This document shows positions 43,993-53,373 of a DNA stretch of 64,000 nucleotides, piece after piece. Source of the stretch: Prevotella sp. (GTDB taxonomy: Bacteria > Bacteroidota > Bacteroidia > Bacteroidales > Bacteroidaceae); contig JAGAGD010000046.1 in the NCBI GenBank assembly GCA_017627765.1, forward strand, positions 44,913 through 108,912. Direction: 5' to 3'. Both the position numbers and the translations under genes were made by a program. Position 1 is the first letter of the stretch; each line of letters opens with the position of its first letter. Below the pieces are notes generated by a model. The model was given only the letters and a program-made list of their open reading frames with translations. It searched no databases and was not told the DNA's origin.

Positions 43993-46452
43993 TTAAAGAG
44001 CCTTTTCGGGGTACATTGCATCCCACCATGACTTGTCTTCTTTCAGCCAGCGTGCAAACCAAGCATAGATGGTCTGCTGCCATTTCATGCGTTTCTCGTA
44101 GTCGTTGATGCCATGATTTTCTCCTTCTACTACGACAAAGGCGGTAGGACGACCGAGAAGTTTCAGCGCTGTATACATCTGTATGCTTTCACCTATAGGC
44201 ACGTTGGTGTCGGCTGTTCCATGGAGGAAGAGCAGAGGTGTGTGAATCTTGTCAGCATTATATAGCGGACTCTGGTCTACATATAGGTCTTTTCTTGTCC
44301 AAGGATAACTCTCTGCCATTGACACTTCACTGTAGGTATAGCCCCAGTAGCCTTCTCCCCAGTAACTGGTGTGGTCGCTGATGCCTGCATGCGAGATTGC
44401 TGCGGCAAACATATCTGTCTGTGTTTGCAGATACTGTGTCATAAATCCACCGTAAGATGCACCCATACAACCGATGTGCTTGCCATCGATGAAGTCGTGT
44501 TCATCAACAAAGCGGCGTGTACCTTCAATAATGTCTTGAGCAGGTCCGTTGCCGGCTGTGTTGACATGGCGCGAAGCAAACTCCTGACCGAAGCCTGCAC
44601 ATCCGCTTGGCTGCAATACATATACTACATAGCCTTGTGCTGCGTAGGTGTGGTGTGGGTATCTTGTCTCGAAGTTTCGTGGTGTAGGTGAGCATCCACC
44701 ATAGTAATAAACGATGAGAGGGTATTTCTTGTCCTTGTCGAAGTGAGGTGGCAGATAGTAGCGTCCGCAGATGGTATCGCCTTTAGAATTGACAAAGTCC
44801 CAAGCCTTACATTCGCCAAGAGTTATGCCCTTGAGTCGTTTTGCCGACAGGTCTTCGATTAGTTCTGTGCGGTTAGTCTTCAGATTGAGCGAATAGAGGC
44901 GGTCGGAGTTTGATGCACTCTCACCTACAATCACAGCCTTTGGCGCAGAATGAGCAAAGCTTATTTTGCTTACTATCTCCTCTGGCACTATGATTTTCTC
45001 AATCTTGTAGTTCTTGTCGGGACGGCAGCGGAACAGGTTTACACAGTCGCGGTCTTCAGCAGTGAAATAGATGTTTCCGTCGCTGTTGTTCCAGTTGAAG
45101 TCGTTTATAGACGGATTGAAGTATTTTGTTATTGGCACAACACTCAAATCGGCTGTGTTTAGCACGAACAACTGATAGTCGTACATGCTTGGAATGCGTC
45201 CTTCAGGCAGGTTCTTGCCTATGCCACCGAATGCTTCTGGAGAGCCCTTGAGAAGCACTCGCTTTCCGTCTGGCGACAGACAAGCATCGACCACAAAACC
45301 ATCGTTGTCGACAATGGTCTTTGTCTGCATAGTCTGCAAGTCTATCATCATCATAGACGTGCGTTCAGTTGGTCGCTTGCCGAGTACGCTGAATGAAACA
45401 CTTGCCAGCAAGTTACGTCCGTCTTGGCTGATGTCGGCAACATATACGTTGCGATGCCCGAAAGTGAGAGGCTGAGAGAGACCTGTCTTCATGTCGAAGA
45501 TTGAAAGTCCGTAGCGAGTTCTCCAATTAGGCTGGCGGTCATCTGGATGAATATATTCGTGAACGTTAGCATCGTCTTTTGGTCCTTCTTTTGTCTCGAC
45601 AAGAATGAGTTTTCCTGTCTTCAGGGGCAGCAAGTGGAACTGGTTGTCGGGAAGATTCTGGCATAGAACATCTTGCTTTCCGCTTTGAACGTCGCAAACT
45701 ACAAGCTCTTTGCCATTTAAACCTTGACGAGTGAAATAGTATCTGTCCTCGCCGTCAACCCATTCTATTGCATCGGCTGTCTCGTTTACGAGTCTGCCTG
45801 TCTGCAAGTCGGTGAGCAGATACTTCCATTGGCTCTTTCCACCATGCATTATTTCATAGCGTGTAGTAATCAAATACCTGCCGCTGTTTGATAGACTTGC
45901 CTTGTAGATGCGCTCACCTTCCATCACTTTACTTATGTTGTAGAGCTGACTGTTGCCATCAGATAGTGACAGAGTAGAGTTGTCGTCCGTGCTTACAGTC
46001 ATAGAGATATGCTCAGTAGAGTCGGCTTCTGTAAGACATTTCACTACTACCGAGTGGCTGCCTGGCTGGAAACTTACTTTGTTTCCGTCGCTTGCCGTTC
46101 CGTCAACAAACAGGCGATAGTGTTTGAGACCCTCCAGCTTCAGGTCGGCTTTGGCAAAAACAGAGTTCTCCAAACTGAATTGCAGCAGATGAATTGCCGT
46201 AGAGCTGCCAGAACTGAGTGGCGACGAGGCTGAGAAGTCGCGTCCATTGTCTGCTAAGTCAATTTGCAGCGGTGTGTCGAGCAGCGAAGTTATGTCAAAC
46301 TTCTCAGAATTAACGCCAATGCTGTCAATCATAAGCGGAGTGCTAACCTTGAATGGACCGGCATAGCGATACTTGTCGATTTTAATGTCTTTTGCTCCTA
46401 CTGTAGACCATGCGAGCAATGACAATAGAAATAGGATGTGTGTTTTTTTCAT
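43993..46452 (-). CDS. S9 family (DPP IV/prolyl oligopeptidase-like) secreted peptidase
   Basis: 819 residues, signal peptide 1-20 (ending TVGA). N-terminal beta-propeller-type region followed by an alpha/beta hydrolase domain with catalytic triad Ser666 (GASYGG), Asp748 (HGTADTNVP) and His780 (GENHGIND). Probably periplasmic; degrades oligopeptides, in line with the proteolytic style of Prevotella. Monocistronic. Confidence 0.92.
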   Translation of the reverse strand: MKKTHILFLLSLLAWSTVGAKDIKIDKYRYAGPFKVSTPLMIDSIGVNSEKFDITSLLDTPLQIDLADNGRDFSASSPLSSGSSTAIHLLQFSLENSVFAKADLKLEGLKHYRLFVDGTASDGNKVSFQPGSHSVVVKCLTEADSTEHISMTVSTDDNSTLSLSDGNSQLYNISKVMEGERIYKASLSNSGRYLITTRYEIMHGGKSQWKYLLTDLQTGRLVNETADAIEWVDGEDRYYFTRQGLNGKELVVCDVQSGKQDVLCQNLPDNQFHLLPLKTGKLILVETKEGPKDDANVHEYIHPDDRQPNWRTRYGLSIFDMKTGLSQPLTFGHRNVYVADISQDGRNLLASVSFSVLGKRPTERTSMMMIDLQTMQTKTIVDNDGFVVDACLSPDGKRVLLKGSPEAFGGIGKNLPEGRIPSMYDYQLFVLNTADLSVVPITKYFNPSINDFNWNNSDGNIYFTAEDRDCVNLFRCRPDKNYKIEKIIVPEEIVSKISFAHSAPKAVIVGESASNSDRLYSLNLKTNRTELIEDLSAKRLKGITLGECKAWDFVNSKGDTICGRYYLPPHFDKDKKYPLIVYYYGGCSPTPRNFETRYPHHTYAAQGYVVYVLQPSGCAGFGQEFASRHVNTAGNGPAQDIIEGTRRFVDEHDFIDGKHIGCMGASYGGFMTQYLQTQTDMFAAAISHAGISDHTSYWGEGYWGYTYSEVSMAESYPWTRKDLYVDQSPLYNADKIHTPLLFLHGTADTNVPIGESIQMYTALKLLGRPTAFVVVEGENHGINDYEKRMKWQQTIYAWFARWLKEDKSWWDAMYPEKAL

Positions 46453-46633
46453 GACCGTTGTCTTGAAAGTTTTTAATGTTAATAATTTTTATTTGGTTAA
46501 TAGCTTGCAAAGTTGTAGACCTATGAGGACTTGAAGATTATGAGTCCGAGTTTTCTGAAGTTTAAGGCATTGGTAAAATTATGCTCTCAAGACACTTCAA
46601 AACCAGAAAACCTCAAAACCTTATAACCTCATT

Positions 46634-46978
46634 TCATATCTCAACTACTTCGTTGAAGTGCTTCTGTGCCCAGTCTATCAGTTCTAAGAGTGTGGGCATT
46701 AGCGACTTACTGAGTGGGTTTAGCGAATATTCTACTCGCGGCGGCACCACTGGGAAAACTTCTCTATGGACAAGATTGCTGTGCTCCAGCCTCTTCAGTG
46801 TAGCAGACAGCATTTTCTGAGAGCAGTCGGGCATTTGCCTGCGCAACTCATTGAAACGCAAGATGCCTTTCTCACTAGAGTGGATGGAGTAGAGAACCAG
46901 CAGCGACCATTTGTCGTCGAAGCGGCTTATCACCTGTCTTATAGGACATGTGTTGAGTGGAAGCGTAGTTTCATTCAT
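46634..46978 (-). CDS. HxlR-family transcriptional regulator
   Basis: 114 residues, winged helix: CPIRQVISRFDDKWSLLVLYSIHSSE, RFNELRRQMPDCSQKMLSATLKRLEHSNLVHR, PRVEYSLNPLSKSLMPTL. The conserved Cys14 near the start is the usual redox-sensing position. Divergent from a cupin gene, so it probably controls that promoter. Confidence 0.92.
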   Translation of the reverse strand: MNETTLPLNTCPIRQVISRFDDKWSLLVLYSIHSSEKGILRFNELRRQMPDCSQKMLSATLKRLEHSNLVHREVFPVVPPRVEYSLNPLSKSLMPTLLELIDWAQKHFNEVVEI

Positions 46979-47058
46979 TTATTTTGTGATTATATTGATA
47001 TTGCTTTCCCGATTTAATAAACAGTGCATCTGCAACTTGTATAAACCAGAAAGGAGTG

Positions 47059-47066
47059 CAAAGGTA
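47059..47066 (-). promoter_or_regulatory. -7 box for the HxlR gene
   Basis: TACCTTTG on the minus strand, 80 bp before the ATG. Confidence 0.55.
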
Positions 47067-47210
47067 ACTATTAGAAACCGTACTTACAGACCTTTGTATG
47101 TTAATCTCTGTTAAAGTCCATTACATAGACAGTGCCTTTTTATTCAATTCCTACTTTTTGGTAACTATCTGACTATATTGTAACCTCTTGCAGGAATGAT
47201 TCTTTTACTA

Positions 47211-47218
47211 TAATTTTG
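47211..47218 (+). promoter_or_regulatory. -7 box for the cupin gene
   Basis: TAATTTTG, 36 bp before the ATG. Confidence 0.55.
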
Positions 47219-47253
47219 CAGTCAGAAATTATAAACGAAAACATTATAAAGAT

Positions 47254-47709
47254 ATGAAAACAATTGAAAAAATCAGCGAAGGTAAGAACTATTCAGCGGT
47301 AAATGTTGGTAAGATTGACGAGATTATTAACTACGAGTTGCCAATGGGACCTGATGTTGTCATTAAAGGAAAAGTATTTGCAGGTCAGGCTGTAAGTGCA
47401 ACAGGAAGTGAATTTAGTTTCCAGACTCTTGTTCCTGGACAAGACAGCGGTTTCCTGCACACTCATAAAACTCACGAAGAACTCTACATGATACTTCGTG
47501 GTGAGGGACAATATCAGGTTGACGGTGAGGTCTTCCCAGTAAGCGAAGGCTCTATCGTGCGCGTTGCTCCAGACGGAAAGCGTGCGCTAAAGAATACAGG
47601 AAGTGAGAATCTTACCATGCTCTGTATCCAGTATAAAGCCAATGCTTTCACAGCAGATGACAGTCCAATGACAGACGGAGTTATTCTGCAAGAACCACTC
47701 AACTGGTAA
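47254..47709 (+). CDS. Cupin-domain protein
   Basis: 151 residues. Cupin motif 1 (DSGFLHTHKTHEELYMILRGEGQ) with metal-type His/His/Glu and motif 2 (VFPVSEGSIVRVAPDGKRAL) whose His is not conserved. Single-domain, no signal peptide. Reaction unknown. Paired divergently with HxlR. Confidence 0.9.
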   Translation: MKTIEKISEGKNYSAVNVGKIDEIINYELPMGPDVVIKGKVFAGQAVSATGSEFSFQTLVPGQDSGFLHTHKTHEELYMILRGEGQYQVDGEVFPVSEGSIVRVAPDGKRALKNTGSENLTMLCIQYKANAFTADDSPMTDGVILQEPLNW

Positions 47710-47750
47710 ACATAATTAATTGTTTGAGAACACAAACGGAAAAGAAAACA

Positions 47751-47787
47751 AAAAAGCACGAACCCGTATAGAGTTCGTGCTTTTATT
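47751..47787. terminator. Terminator between the cupin gene and the 47.8 kb gene
   Basis: AAAAGCACGAAC (47752-47763) with GTTCGTGCTTTT (47773-47784). Confidence 0.85.
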
Positions 47788-47813
47788 ATTTAGTACAATT
47801 ATAGACTTATGTA

Positions 47814-49796
47814 TTACCACCAGCCGCCACTATTGCTGTTAGAAGAGTAAGGAAGTGACAAGCCGTCCACAACATAGATTGATGTTCCTGTAGAAGACAC
47901 TGTAGGTTCCATGTAAAGGCCATGAAAATCGTCTCCGCTTACAGTCGAACCGCTATAAAGTATGTACTTGCTGCCTTTTGTTAGTTCAGGTGAAGTAATA
48001 AGAACCGTAAAGTTTCCGTTGCCTCCACCAGGACCGCCAGGACCTGCTGCAACATACGAACTGCCACCTGACGAACTACCCTTAAGACTCTTGAATGCGA
48101 GAATAGGTGTTCCGTCGTCCTTTGTGAGTGAATAGTATGAGTTTCCAATTATAGTGCCTTTATATACTATTGTTGGCTGGGTTGTTCCTGAAGATGTAGG
48201 ATAAGAAGTTCCACCACCAATGCCTACGAGTGTTCCACCAGTTATAACTACATGATAACCGTTTTCTTCGTTTGCATCAATGCCACACTCAGGAGAACTG
48301 CCTCCATATACAATATGAGTTCCGCCTTGTATATACATATTTCCGTTTGCATCAAGTCCGTCGTTATTTGTGGCATTTGCATAAATCTGACCACCTTTAA
48401 TATACATGTGGCTTGCAGAGTTCAGGCAGTCATCATATCCGTTGGCTTCGATTGTTCCTCCATTGATTGTCATTATTTTTTTGCTCTCAATACATTCGCT
48501 GCCTTCGCCACCAGTTGCCGAAACAACTATTGTTCCGCCGTTTATTGTTACGTTGCCATCAACCTTCATGCCCTTAGCCGAACTGCGTTTGTCGCTGTTT
48601 CCGCTATTGCCGCCACCAGGCCAGCCTCCGCCACCGCCAGTGCTGCCGTATGTATAGCGAGAACCTGTAGTTGATATGTTGAATGTTCCGCCGTCGATAG
48701 TAAGTTCTCCATCGCAGTTTATGCCTTTACCGCCAGAACCAGTACTTGTAAACTTAAACGTTCCACCAGCTATATTGATGTTTGCATCAGACTTCATGCA
48801 GGCTGAAGCCTTAGTCTTCTGCTTGTCAGAATCCCATTCGCCACCGCCAGTAGTTTCAACTGTGATGTTGGCTGTGCTTTCAGCACTTGCTGTAATATTG
48901 CTTTCAGCGTTAATGCCTTTGGCTGCTGTTCCAGTCACCTTGATGTATGTAGTTCCGCCTTCGAGCATAATTTCACCATTGTTTTCGTCAGTATCATCAT
49001 CGGTCTTGCTAACCTGAATGCCGTCGTCGCCAACACCTGTAATGTTTAGCGTTCCTCCCTTTTGCAGGAAGTATTGATTAATGTTCATACCGTCACCTAC
49101 AGCCTTAGTGATATTGATGGTTCCTAGTTTTTTCTTTAGTTCTACATACTCGTCGCCCCAGAAAGCATGCTTTGTGTTGCCAACAATAGTAAGTGTTCCT
49201 GCACCATTAAACTCAGAGTGTCCGTTAACCATGAAAGCAGCCTTATGACTACCGTTAGCGCCATCGGCTAAATAGTTCTCCGTACCTTCGTTCAGTATTA
49301 TTGCAATGCGTTTTCCGTCGCGGATGTTGATTGCAGCACCTGTTGGATTCGTCAAGTTCAGTCCATTCATCACGAAAGTAGTTTTTAGCTCACCATCCAT
49401 ATATAATGAACCATCTGTTGACGAACCGCTAAGTGTATAGGTTATTTCCTCTGCAACATCGGCAGACTGGATAATACTTACATCTGAACCTTCTGCTTCT
49501 ATTGCCAGTTGGGACATAATATTATAAGGTACGAATACGCTTGCTTTATTACCATTCCAGTTTACTGATACTGCATTCTCTGTAACTTCTGCGCCGTCGA
49601 TGTAGATATCGCTGATGTCGGCAATAGAAAATGTTTTGTCGAGTACGGTTAGCGAGGTTGCGTCAGAATATATCATCTCGCCAGCCTTAGCAGCAGGAAT
49701 CTGATAAGTAACTTCGCCTACAACAACATTCATTGTCTGTGCTCCTGCAGAGAGACATGCTCCTAGAGCAAGTATTGATAATATATGTTTTTTCAT
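47814..49796 (-). CDS. Secreted Cthe_2159-type carbohydrate-binding beta-helix protein
   Basis: 660 residues, signal peptide ending AGAQ (about 20). After a 100-residue N-terminal domain come many parallel-beta-helix rungs with recurring G-x-x-I/N and INGGT/KGI motifs (DGSLYMDGELK, GDGMNINQYFLQKGG, AKGINAESNITAS, GKGINCDGELTIDGGTF, GGKGMKVDGNVTINGG), the pattern of the PF14262 'Cthe_2159' family that binds acidic or cellulosic polysaccharide. Gly/Ser-rich inserts near 340 and at the C-terminus. ATG overlaps the preceding gene's stop (ATGA): translational coupling. No classical T9SS C-terminal domain on this protein. Confidence 0.82.
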   Translation of the reverse strand: MKKHILSILALGACLSAGAQTMNVVVGEVTYQIPAAKAGEMIYSDATSLTVLDKTFSIADISDIYIDGAEVTENAVSVNWNGNKASVFVPYNIMSQLAIEAEGSDVSIIQSADVAEEITYTLSGSSTDGSLYMDGELKTTFVMNGLNLTNPTGAAINIRDGKRIAIILNEGTENYLADGANGSHKAAFMVNGHSEFNGAGTLTIVGNTKHAFWGDEYVELKKKLGTINITKAVGDGMNINQYFLQKGGTLNITGVGDDGIQVSKTDDDTDENNGEIMLEGGTTYIKVTGTAAKGINAESNITASAESTANITVETTGGGEWDSDKQKTKASACMKSDANINIAGGTFKFTSTGSGGKGINCDGELTIDGGTFNISTTGSRYTYGSTGGGGGWPGGGNSGNSDKRSSAKGMKVDGNVTINGGTIVVSATGGEGSECIESKKIMTINGGTIEANGYDDCLNSASHMYIKGGQIYANATNNDGLDANGNMYIQGGTHIVYGGSSPECGIDANEENGYHVVITGGTLVGIGGGTSYPTSSGTTQPTIVYKGTIIGNSYYSLTKDDGTPILAFKSLKGSSSGGSSYVAAGPGGPGGGNGNFTVLITSPELTKGSKYILYSGSTVSGDDFHGLYMEPTVSSTGTSIYVVDGLSLPYSSNSNSGGWW

Positions 49797-50197
49797 TTCA
49801 CTGCCATTTTGTAGGTTCTACCATTTGTTTTTATTACATAAAGTCCCTTGTCAAGTTTGTTGTGGGCCTGGATTGCATTTTTGAAGTGTCCAACAAACAT
49901 TCCTGAAGTTGTATAAACCGTTACACCCTCGTTGTTTACTTCCATGTCGCTGATGCCTGTAGTCTCTGCCCTTGTGTTTGAGAAGTACATCTTAGCAACA
50001 TCGGCAAGGGCAATGTTTAGTGCTTCTTCATTGGCATTTGCTTTGATTTCGCCATTTTCAAAAGTAATTCTTAGACCGTCAACCGACAGCGACCTTTCTG
50101 TTCCGTCGGTGTTAGTGAAAGTCAAGTAAAGATAATCATCGGCTTTCAACTGATTTGTTCCTATAACGAGTAGGGACAAGAAAAGTAGTTTTTTCAT
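49793..50197 (-). CDS. Small secreted protein with T9SS-like C-terminal domain
   Basis: 134 residues, signal peptide to about 19 (QLKA). The first half (YLYLTFTNTDGTERSLSVD) is Bacteroidetes extracellular beta-strand style. The last 55 residues (DMEVNNEGVTVYTTSGMFV, LDKGLYVIKTNGRTYKMAVK) match the layout of a type A T9SS sorting domain, including a KGLYVIK-type strand pair and the basic C-terminus. A stand-alone sorting-domain-like protein translationally coupled to the downstream Cthe_2159 gene. Confidence 0.7.
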   Translation of the reverse strand: MKKLLFLSLLVIGTNQLKADDYLYLTFTNTDGTERSLSVDGLRITFENGEIKANANEEALNIALADVAKMYFSNTRAETTGISDMEVNNEGVTVYTTSGMFVGHFKNAIQAHNKLDKGLYVIKTNGRTYKMAVK

Positions 50198-50494
50198 ATT
50201 TATAATTAATTAAGTTACTGAAATCTCGAAATGCTCAACTACTTAAATTTTGATGTTTAAGGTCGGTTCGCTCATAGGAATCAAGGTAGAAAACAATTAT
50301 AAAACTGATTTTACCTTATAATCGCATAGCCTTACAACCTTTTAATCTTAAAATGGAGGATGAGAAACATCCGAAATTTAAATTTATTTATTGTTACAAA
50401 CAACTGTGTATTATTATTTAAAATGTAGCCATAAATGACATTTGTACTTACTATTTGATACCGTGTAGTTGTCTTTTAGTATGCAAATGTAACT
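50198..50494. other. Long spacer upstream of the 50.2 kb gene
   Basis: No ORF. On the minus strand a box TACATTTG at about 50484-50491 would give a leader of roughly 285 nt; a short GGATG/CATCC hairpin is near 50354-50372. Degenerate AACCTT words at about 50330. Confidence 0.4.
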
Positions 50495-50531
50495 AAAAAA
50501 GTCATCTTTTGGTTCAAAAGATGACTTTTTT
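50495..50531 (-). terminator. Terminator of the VTC-DUF4956-DUF2490-Cthe_2159 unit
   Basis: 17-bp perfect stem (50495-50511 with 50515-50531, 3-nt loop) with T-run on the minus side. Confidence 0.85.
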
Positions 50532-50610
50532 AAGTGTTTTAAATACGTTTTTACCAATTATTCACAAAACACATGCATTTTGCTTTGGTTTATAGTGTAA
50601 AAACAATACG

Positions 50611-51825
50611 CTAATATATCAGTTCAAACAACTGATGAACCTCTTGCCTTGACTTGTATCCGTTGGCTATTCTAAAGTTTCCTTTGACGTCAAGTTTGTT
50701 TTGGCTTTTGCAGTAAACATAGAAATGACCACCGTTTATATTGAGGTCGCCATCAACCTTCACGCCTTTGGATTTAGCAACATCGTTGTTTCCATTGTTG
50801 ACAACAAAAAGGCTTCCCCCATTCATTACCATGTTGGTATTGACATTGATTCCCTTAGAACCGTTGCCACTTGTCAATAGGCGCAACTCTCCATTGTTGA
50901 TAGTCAGCACGCTATCACACTTTATAGCAGCAGTAGAAGTAGTATCATTGTCCATTATTTTGGTTGAACCACTTGTTATTATAGTTGTTCTTCCGCCATT
51001 CACCACAATGTCGTCTTCGCTGTTTATACCTTTCATTCCGTCGCCTTTTACGAGAATGTTGAGCACACCGCCGTTAATGAAAACACCGTCGTTGGTTTTC
51101 AGTCCATGACCTGCCATACTGACAAGATAAATGTTTGTACCTACGCGGAATCTTACATAGTCATCGGATGCAATGGCATTTTTGCTATTCGATGTGATAG
51201 TGAGCAATCCAGTTCCGCTAAACACAATCTGACCTTCGCTGAAGAGTGTGGCTTTCTCGTCTTCGCCTGACGGTGTACGAGAGTATTCCTTTCCGTCGGT
51301 AAGCGTAACTTCATTGCCTTCAGTTACGAAATACATGGTCTTGCCCGATTGTGAATTAATCGCAGCACCGAAAGGGTTTGTCAGACTGAGTCCGTTTGCA
51401 TTAATCTGGAAACGGCGGTCGCTGTAAACCTTGAACGAGCCGTTATCGCTTTTGCCTGTAAGTTTATAGCAAACTCCTGATTTTGTAGAGCGAATTACCA
51501 CATGAGCGCCGTTGACAGACACACTCAAATCAGCAACATCACCGCTAACTTCTGCATTCTCACCATTGTAGTTTACATATACGGTTCTGCTAAAGCTTGA
51601 GTTCTCTATGTAGTCATTGAAATAGTCTGGGTCGTCGCTTTCTGTTGGAATAACCTCTGTTTGTTCCGAAATGGCATCTCGGTTCAGACTTATTTCCACA
51701 GGTTCCACTGTAACTTCAGTCTGCTTTTCATAGTCGTCAATCAGTTTGTCTAAGTCACTGTCACCGTCTTTGCAGCCTGTCATTACTACGGCTAATGCTA
51801 TAATAATATAAAATAACTTTTTCAT
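50611..51825 (-). CDS. Cthe_2159-type lipoprotein
   Basis: 404 residues from MKKLFYIII; lipobox MTGC (Cys18) and acidic linker (KDGDSDLDKLIDDYEKQ), so probably surface-exported. The body has the same beta-helix rungs as the 47.8 kb protein (NGLSLTNPFGAAINSQSGK, HGLKTNDGVFINGGVLN, MKGINSEDDIVVNGGRT, KGVKVDGDLNINGGHF). An upstream in-frame ATG at 51855 overlaps the DUF2490 gene and lacks the signal, so I chose 51825. Four-gene unit with DUF2490, DUF4956 and VTC. Confidence 0.8.
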   Translation of the reverse strand: MKKLFYIIIALAVVMTGCKDGDSDLDKLIDDYEKQTEVTVEPVEISLNRDAISEQTEVIPTESDDPDYFNDYIENSSFSRTVYVNYNGENAEVSGDVADLSVSVNGAHVVIRSTKSGVCYKLTGKSDNGSFKVYSDRRFQINANGLSLTNPFGAAINSQSGKTMYFVTEGNEVTLTDGKEYSRTPSGEDEKATLFSEGQIVFSGTGLLTITSNSKNAIASDDYVRFRVGTNIYLVSMAGHGLKTNDGVFINGGVLNILVKGDGMKGINSEDDIVVNGGRTTIITSGSTKIMDNDTTSTAAIKCDSVLTINNGELRLLTSGNGSKGINVNTNMVMNGGSLFVVNNGNNDVAKSKGVKVDGDLNINGGHFYVYCKSQNKLDVKGNFRIANGYKSRQEVHQLFELIY

Positions 51826-51838
51826 AGTTGTGAAATTT

Positions 51839-52633
51839 TTAAAATTTAAATTCATAACCTAATCCAATGATATGGCTGTTTAGGTCTTCATCGTCGCTGC
51901 TTCCATTAGAGTTTTGGTAACGATAGAATGCATTGAACACATGCTTTTTCTTTATTTTGTATTCAATGCCTACTGTTAGTCTTGTCTTCTCAAGAGCCAT
52001 AGAGTTGAACAATTCCACGTTTGCATAAGGATCGAACTTGCATTTCGGAATGTCATAATCAACCTGAAAACGGCTTCTCAGCACATGATGTGACTTACTC
52101 TTAACCTTAGTTTGCTCCCATTTGGCTTGTGCAAAATTATATCTCTCTGTCTCTTTCTCTGGACGATATGTGTATTGCCAGCGCTCGCGCAGAGAGAAAC
52201 TGAAACGTCCTGCGCTGAAACCACCAGTCAGCGAAGCACTGAAGCGATGTCGCAAAGTGAAATAAGAAGGTCTCCAACTTTCATAAAGCACATTTGAACT
52301 TATATCAGTTTCCTCATCAGTATATATGCTTTTAGAAGTTGTCTTCAAATATTCCTCACGCCTGTCGCTCATCAGTTTATAAGCAACGCCTGCCTTCAGC
52401 CATTTCGTTATTTTGTATTGAGCCGACAACTCTCCACTCCATCGGCTTATGGTCTGGCTATTGTTGCACGTTCTCATTTCTGCTTCTGCCCCGAAGGTCC
52501 ATTGTTTTCCTGCTTTCTTACTTGCCACTATATTATATTGCATGCCGAAGTCGTCCTTCTGTGCCATAACAGCAGAAGGGACAAAGAGCATAATCGCAAG
52601 TATCAGTATTATATATTTCCTTTCCATACTCAT
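51839..52633 (-). CDS. DUF2490 outer membrane barrel protein
   Basis: 264 residues. Signal peptide ending VMAQ (about 24). About ten amphipathic strands (KQWTFGAEAEMRTC, WSGELSAQYKITKWLKAGVAYKL, FTLRHRFSASLTGGFSAG, LRERWQYTYRPEKETERY) and an aromatic C-terminus (GLGYEFKF). DUF2490 is an outer membrane family of unknown role, often near exopolysaccharide or polyphosphate-type genes. Confidence 0.8.
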   Translation of the reverse strand: MSMERKYIILILAIMLFVPSAVMAQKDDFGMQYNIVASKKAGKQWTFGAEAEMRTCNNSQTISRWSGELSAQYKITKWLKAGVAYKLMSDRREEYLKTTSKSIYTDEETDISSNVLYESWRPSYFTLRHRFSASLTGGFSAGRFSFSLRERWQYTYRPEKETERYNFAQAKWEQTKVKSKSHHVLRSRFQVDYDIPKCKFDPYANVELFNSMALEKTRLTVGIEYKIKKKHVFNAFYRYQNSNGSSDDEDLNSHIIGLGYEFKF

Positions 52634-52695
52634 TCTATTTTAAATGATTATTCTTTAGCTGCCAAATAGTAAACTTATTCACTTGCCAACTTGCT

Positions 52696-53370
52696 TCATC
52701 CAATCTCGGTTAAATCATCGCGACGCAGTTTTAGTTTTCCGTTTACATCTGCATCTGGTGTTGAACCGTCTTCATAAGTCACTTTCAGCATAGCCATATC
52801 GCGCAAGAAGTCAATCGCCCCCACCTGCACATCAATAACATTCACACCGAGTCTTTGCTGTAAGTCGGCAACGAGTTCGTTTCTCTGTTCTGGTTTAATT
52901 AAATCAATTCTGTCATACTGAATAAGTTTTGTAGGATGCTGTTTCAGTATTTTTTCTATAAGGTAGATTGCTACGACAAAGATACCGTTGCTGAATAGCA
53001 GCTCGACGATTGACACCGAAGTAGCTATTGCATTGACTACGGCAAGTGCGATGATTACAAACATATAGGTCATTTCGCGCACATGAATGGAATCGGTTCT
53101 GTAGCGCATAATAGAGAAGATGCCAAACAAACCTATACCTATACCGATGCTCGTTTTTGCTTTCAGGTCTTCAAGAACGAATATCATGAAGAAAACTATA
53201 AAGAATACAGCCATGCTCGACAACATAAAAGTGAAATAGAAGTCAGGGCGGTGGCTCTTACGATAATATAGGCGGTCAGTTATAAACCAATTAAACAGCA
53301 TGCAGATAGCAAAGCGCACCAGCATGTCGGTGAAAGTCTCAGAGACTGTGAAATCTAAAAGGTGGTTCAT
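52696..53370 (-). CDS. DUF4956 membrane protein
   Basis: 224 residues. Four or so helices in the first 150 residues (RFAICMLFNWFITDRLYY, FYFTFMLSSMAVFFIVFFMI, IGIGIGLFGIFSIMRYRT, FVIIALAVVNAIATSVSIV), then a cytosolic C-terminal domain with ELVADLQQRLGVNVIDVQV and a SPD-rich end. DUF4956 is regularly found next to VTC-domain proteins. Its start is 3 bp from the VTC stop. Confidence 0.9.
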   Translation of the reverse strand: MNHLLDFTVSETFTDMLVRFAICMLFNWFITDRLYYRKSHRPDFYFTFMLSSMAVFFIVFFMIFVLEDLKAKTSIGIGIGLFGIFSIMRYRTDSIHVREMTYMFVIIALAVVNAIATSVSIVELLFSNGIFVVAIYLIEKILKQHPTKLIQYDRIDLIKPEQRNELVADLQQRLGVNVIDVQVGAIDFLRDMAMLKVTYEDGSTPDADVNGKLKLRRDDLTEIG

Positions 53371-53373
53371 GAA

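Noticed and set aside
47814-49796. Adhesin with T9SS sorting domain
   Set aside because: The C-terminus is Ser/Gly-rich and ends SGGWW, with none of the usual sorting-domain motifs; the domain is on the small neighbour.
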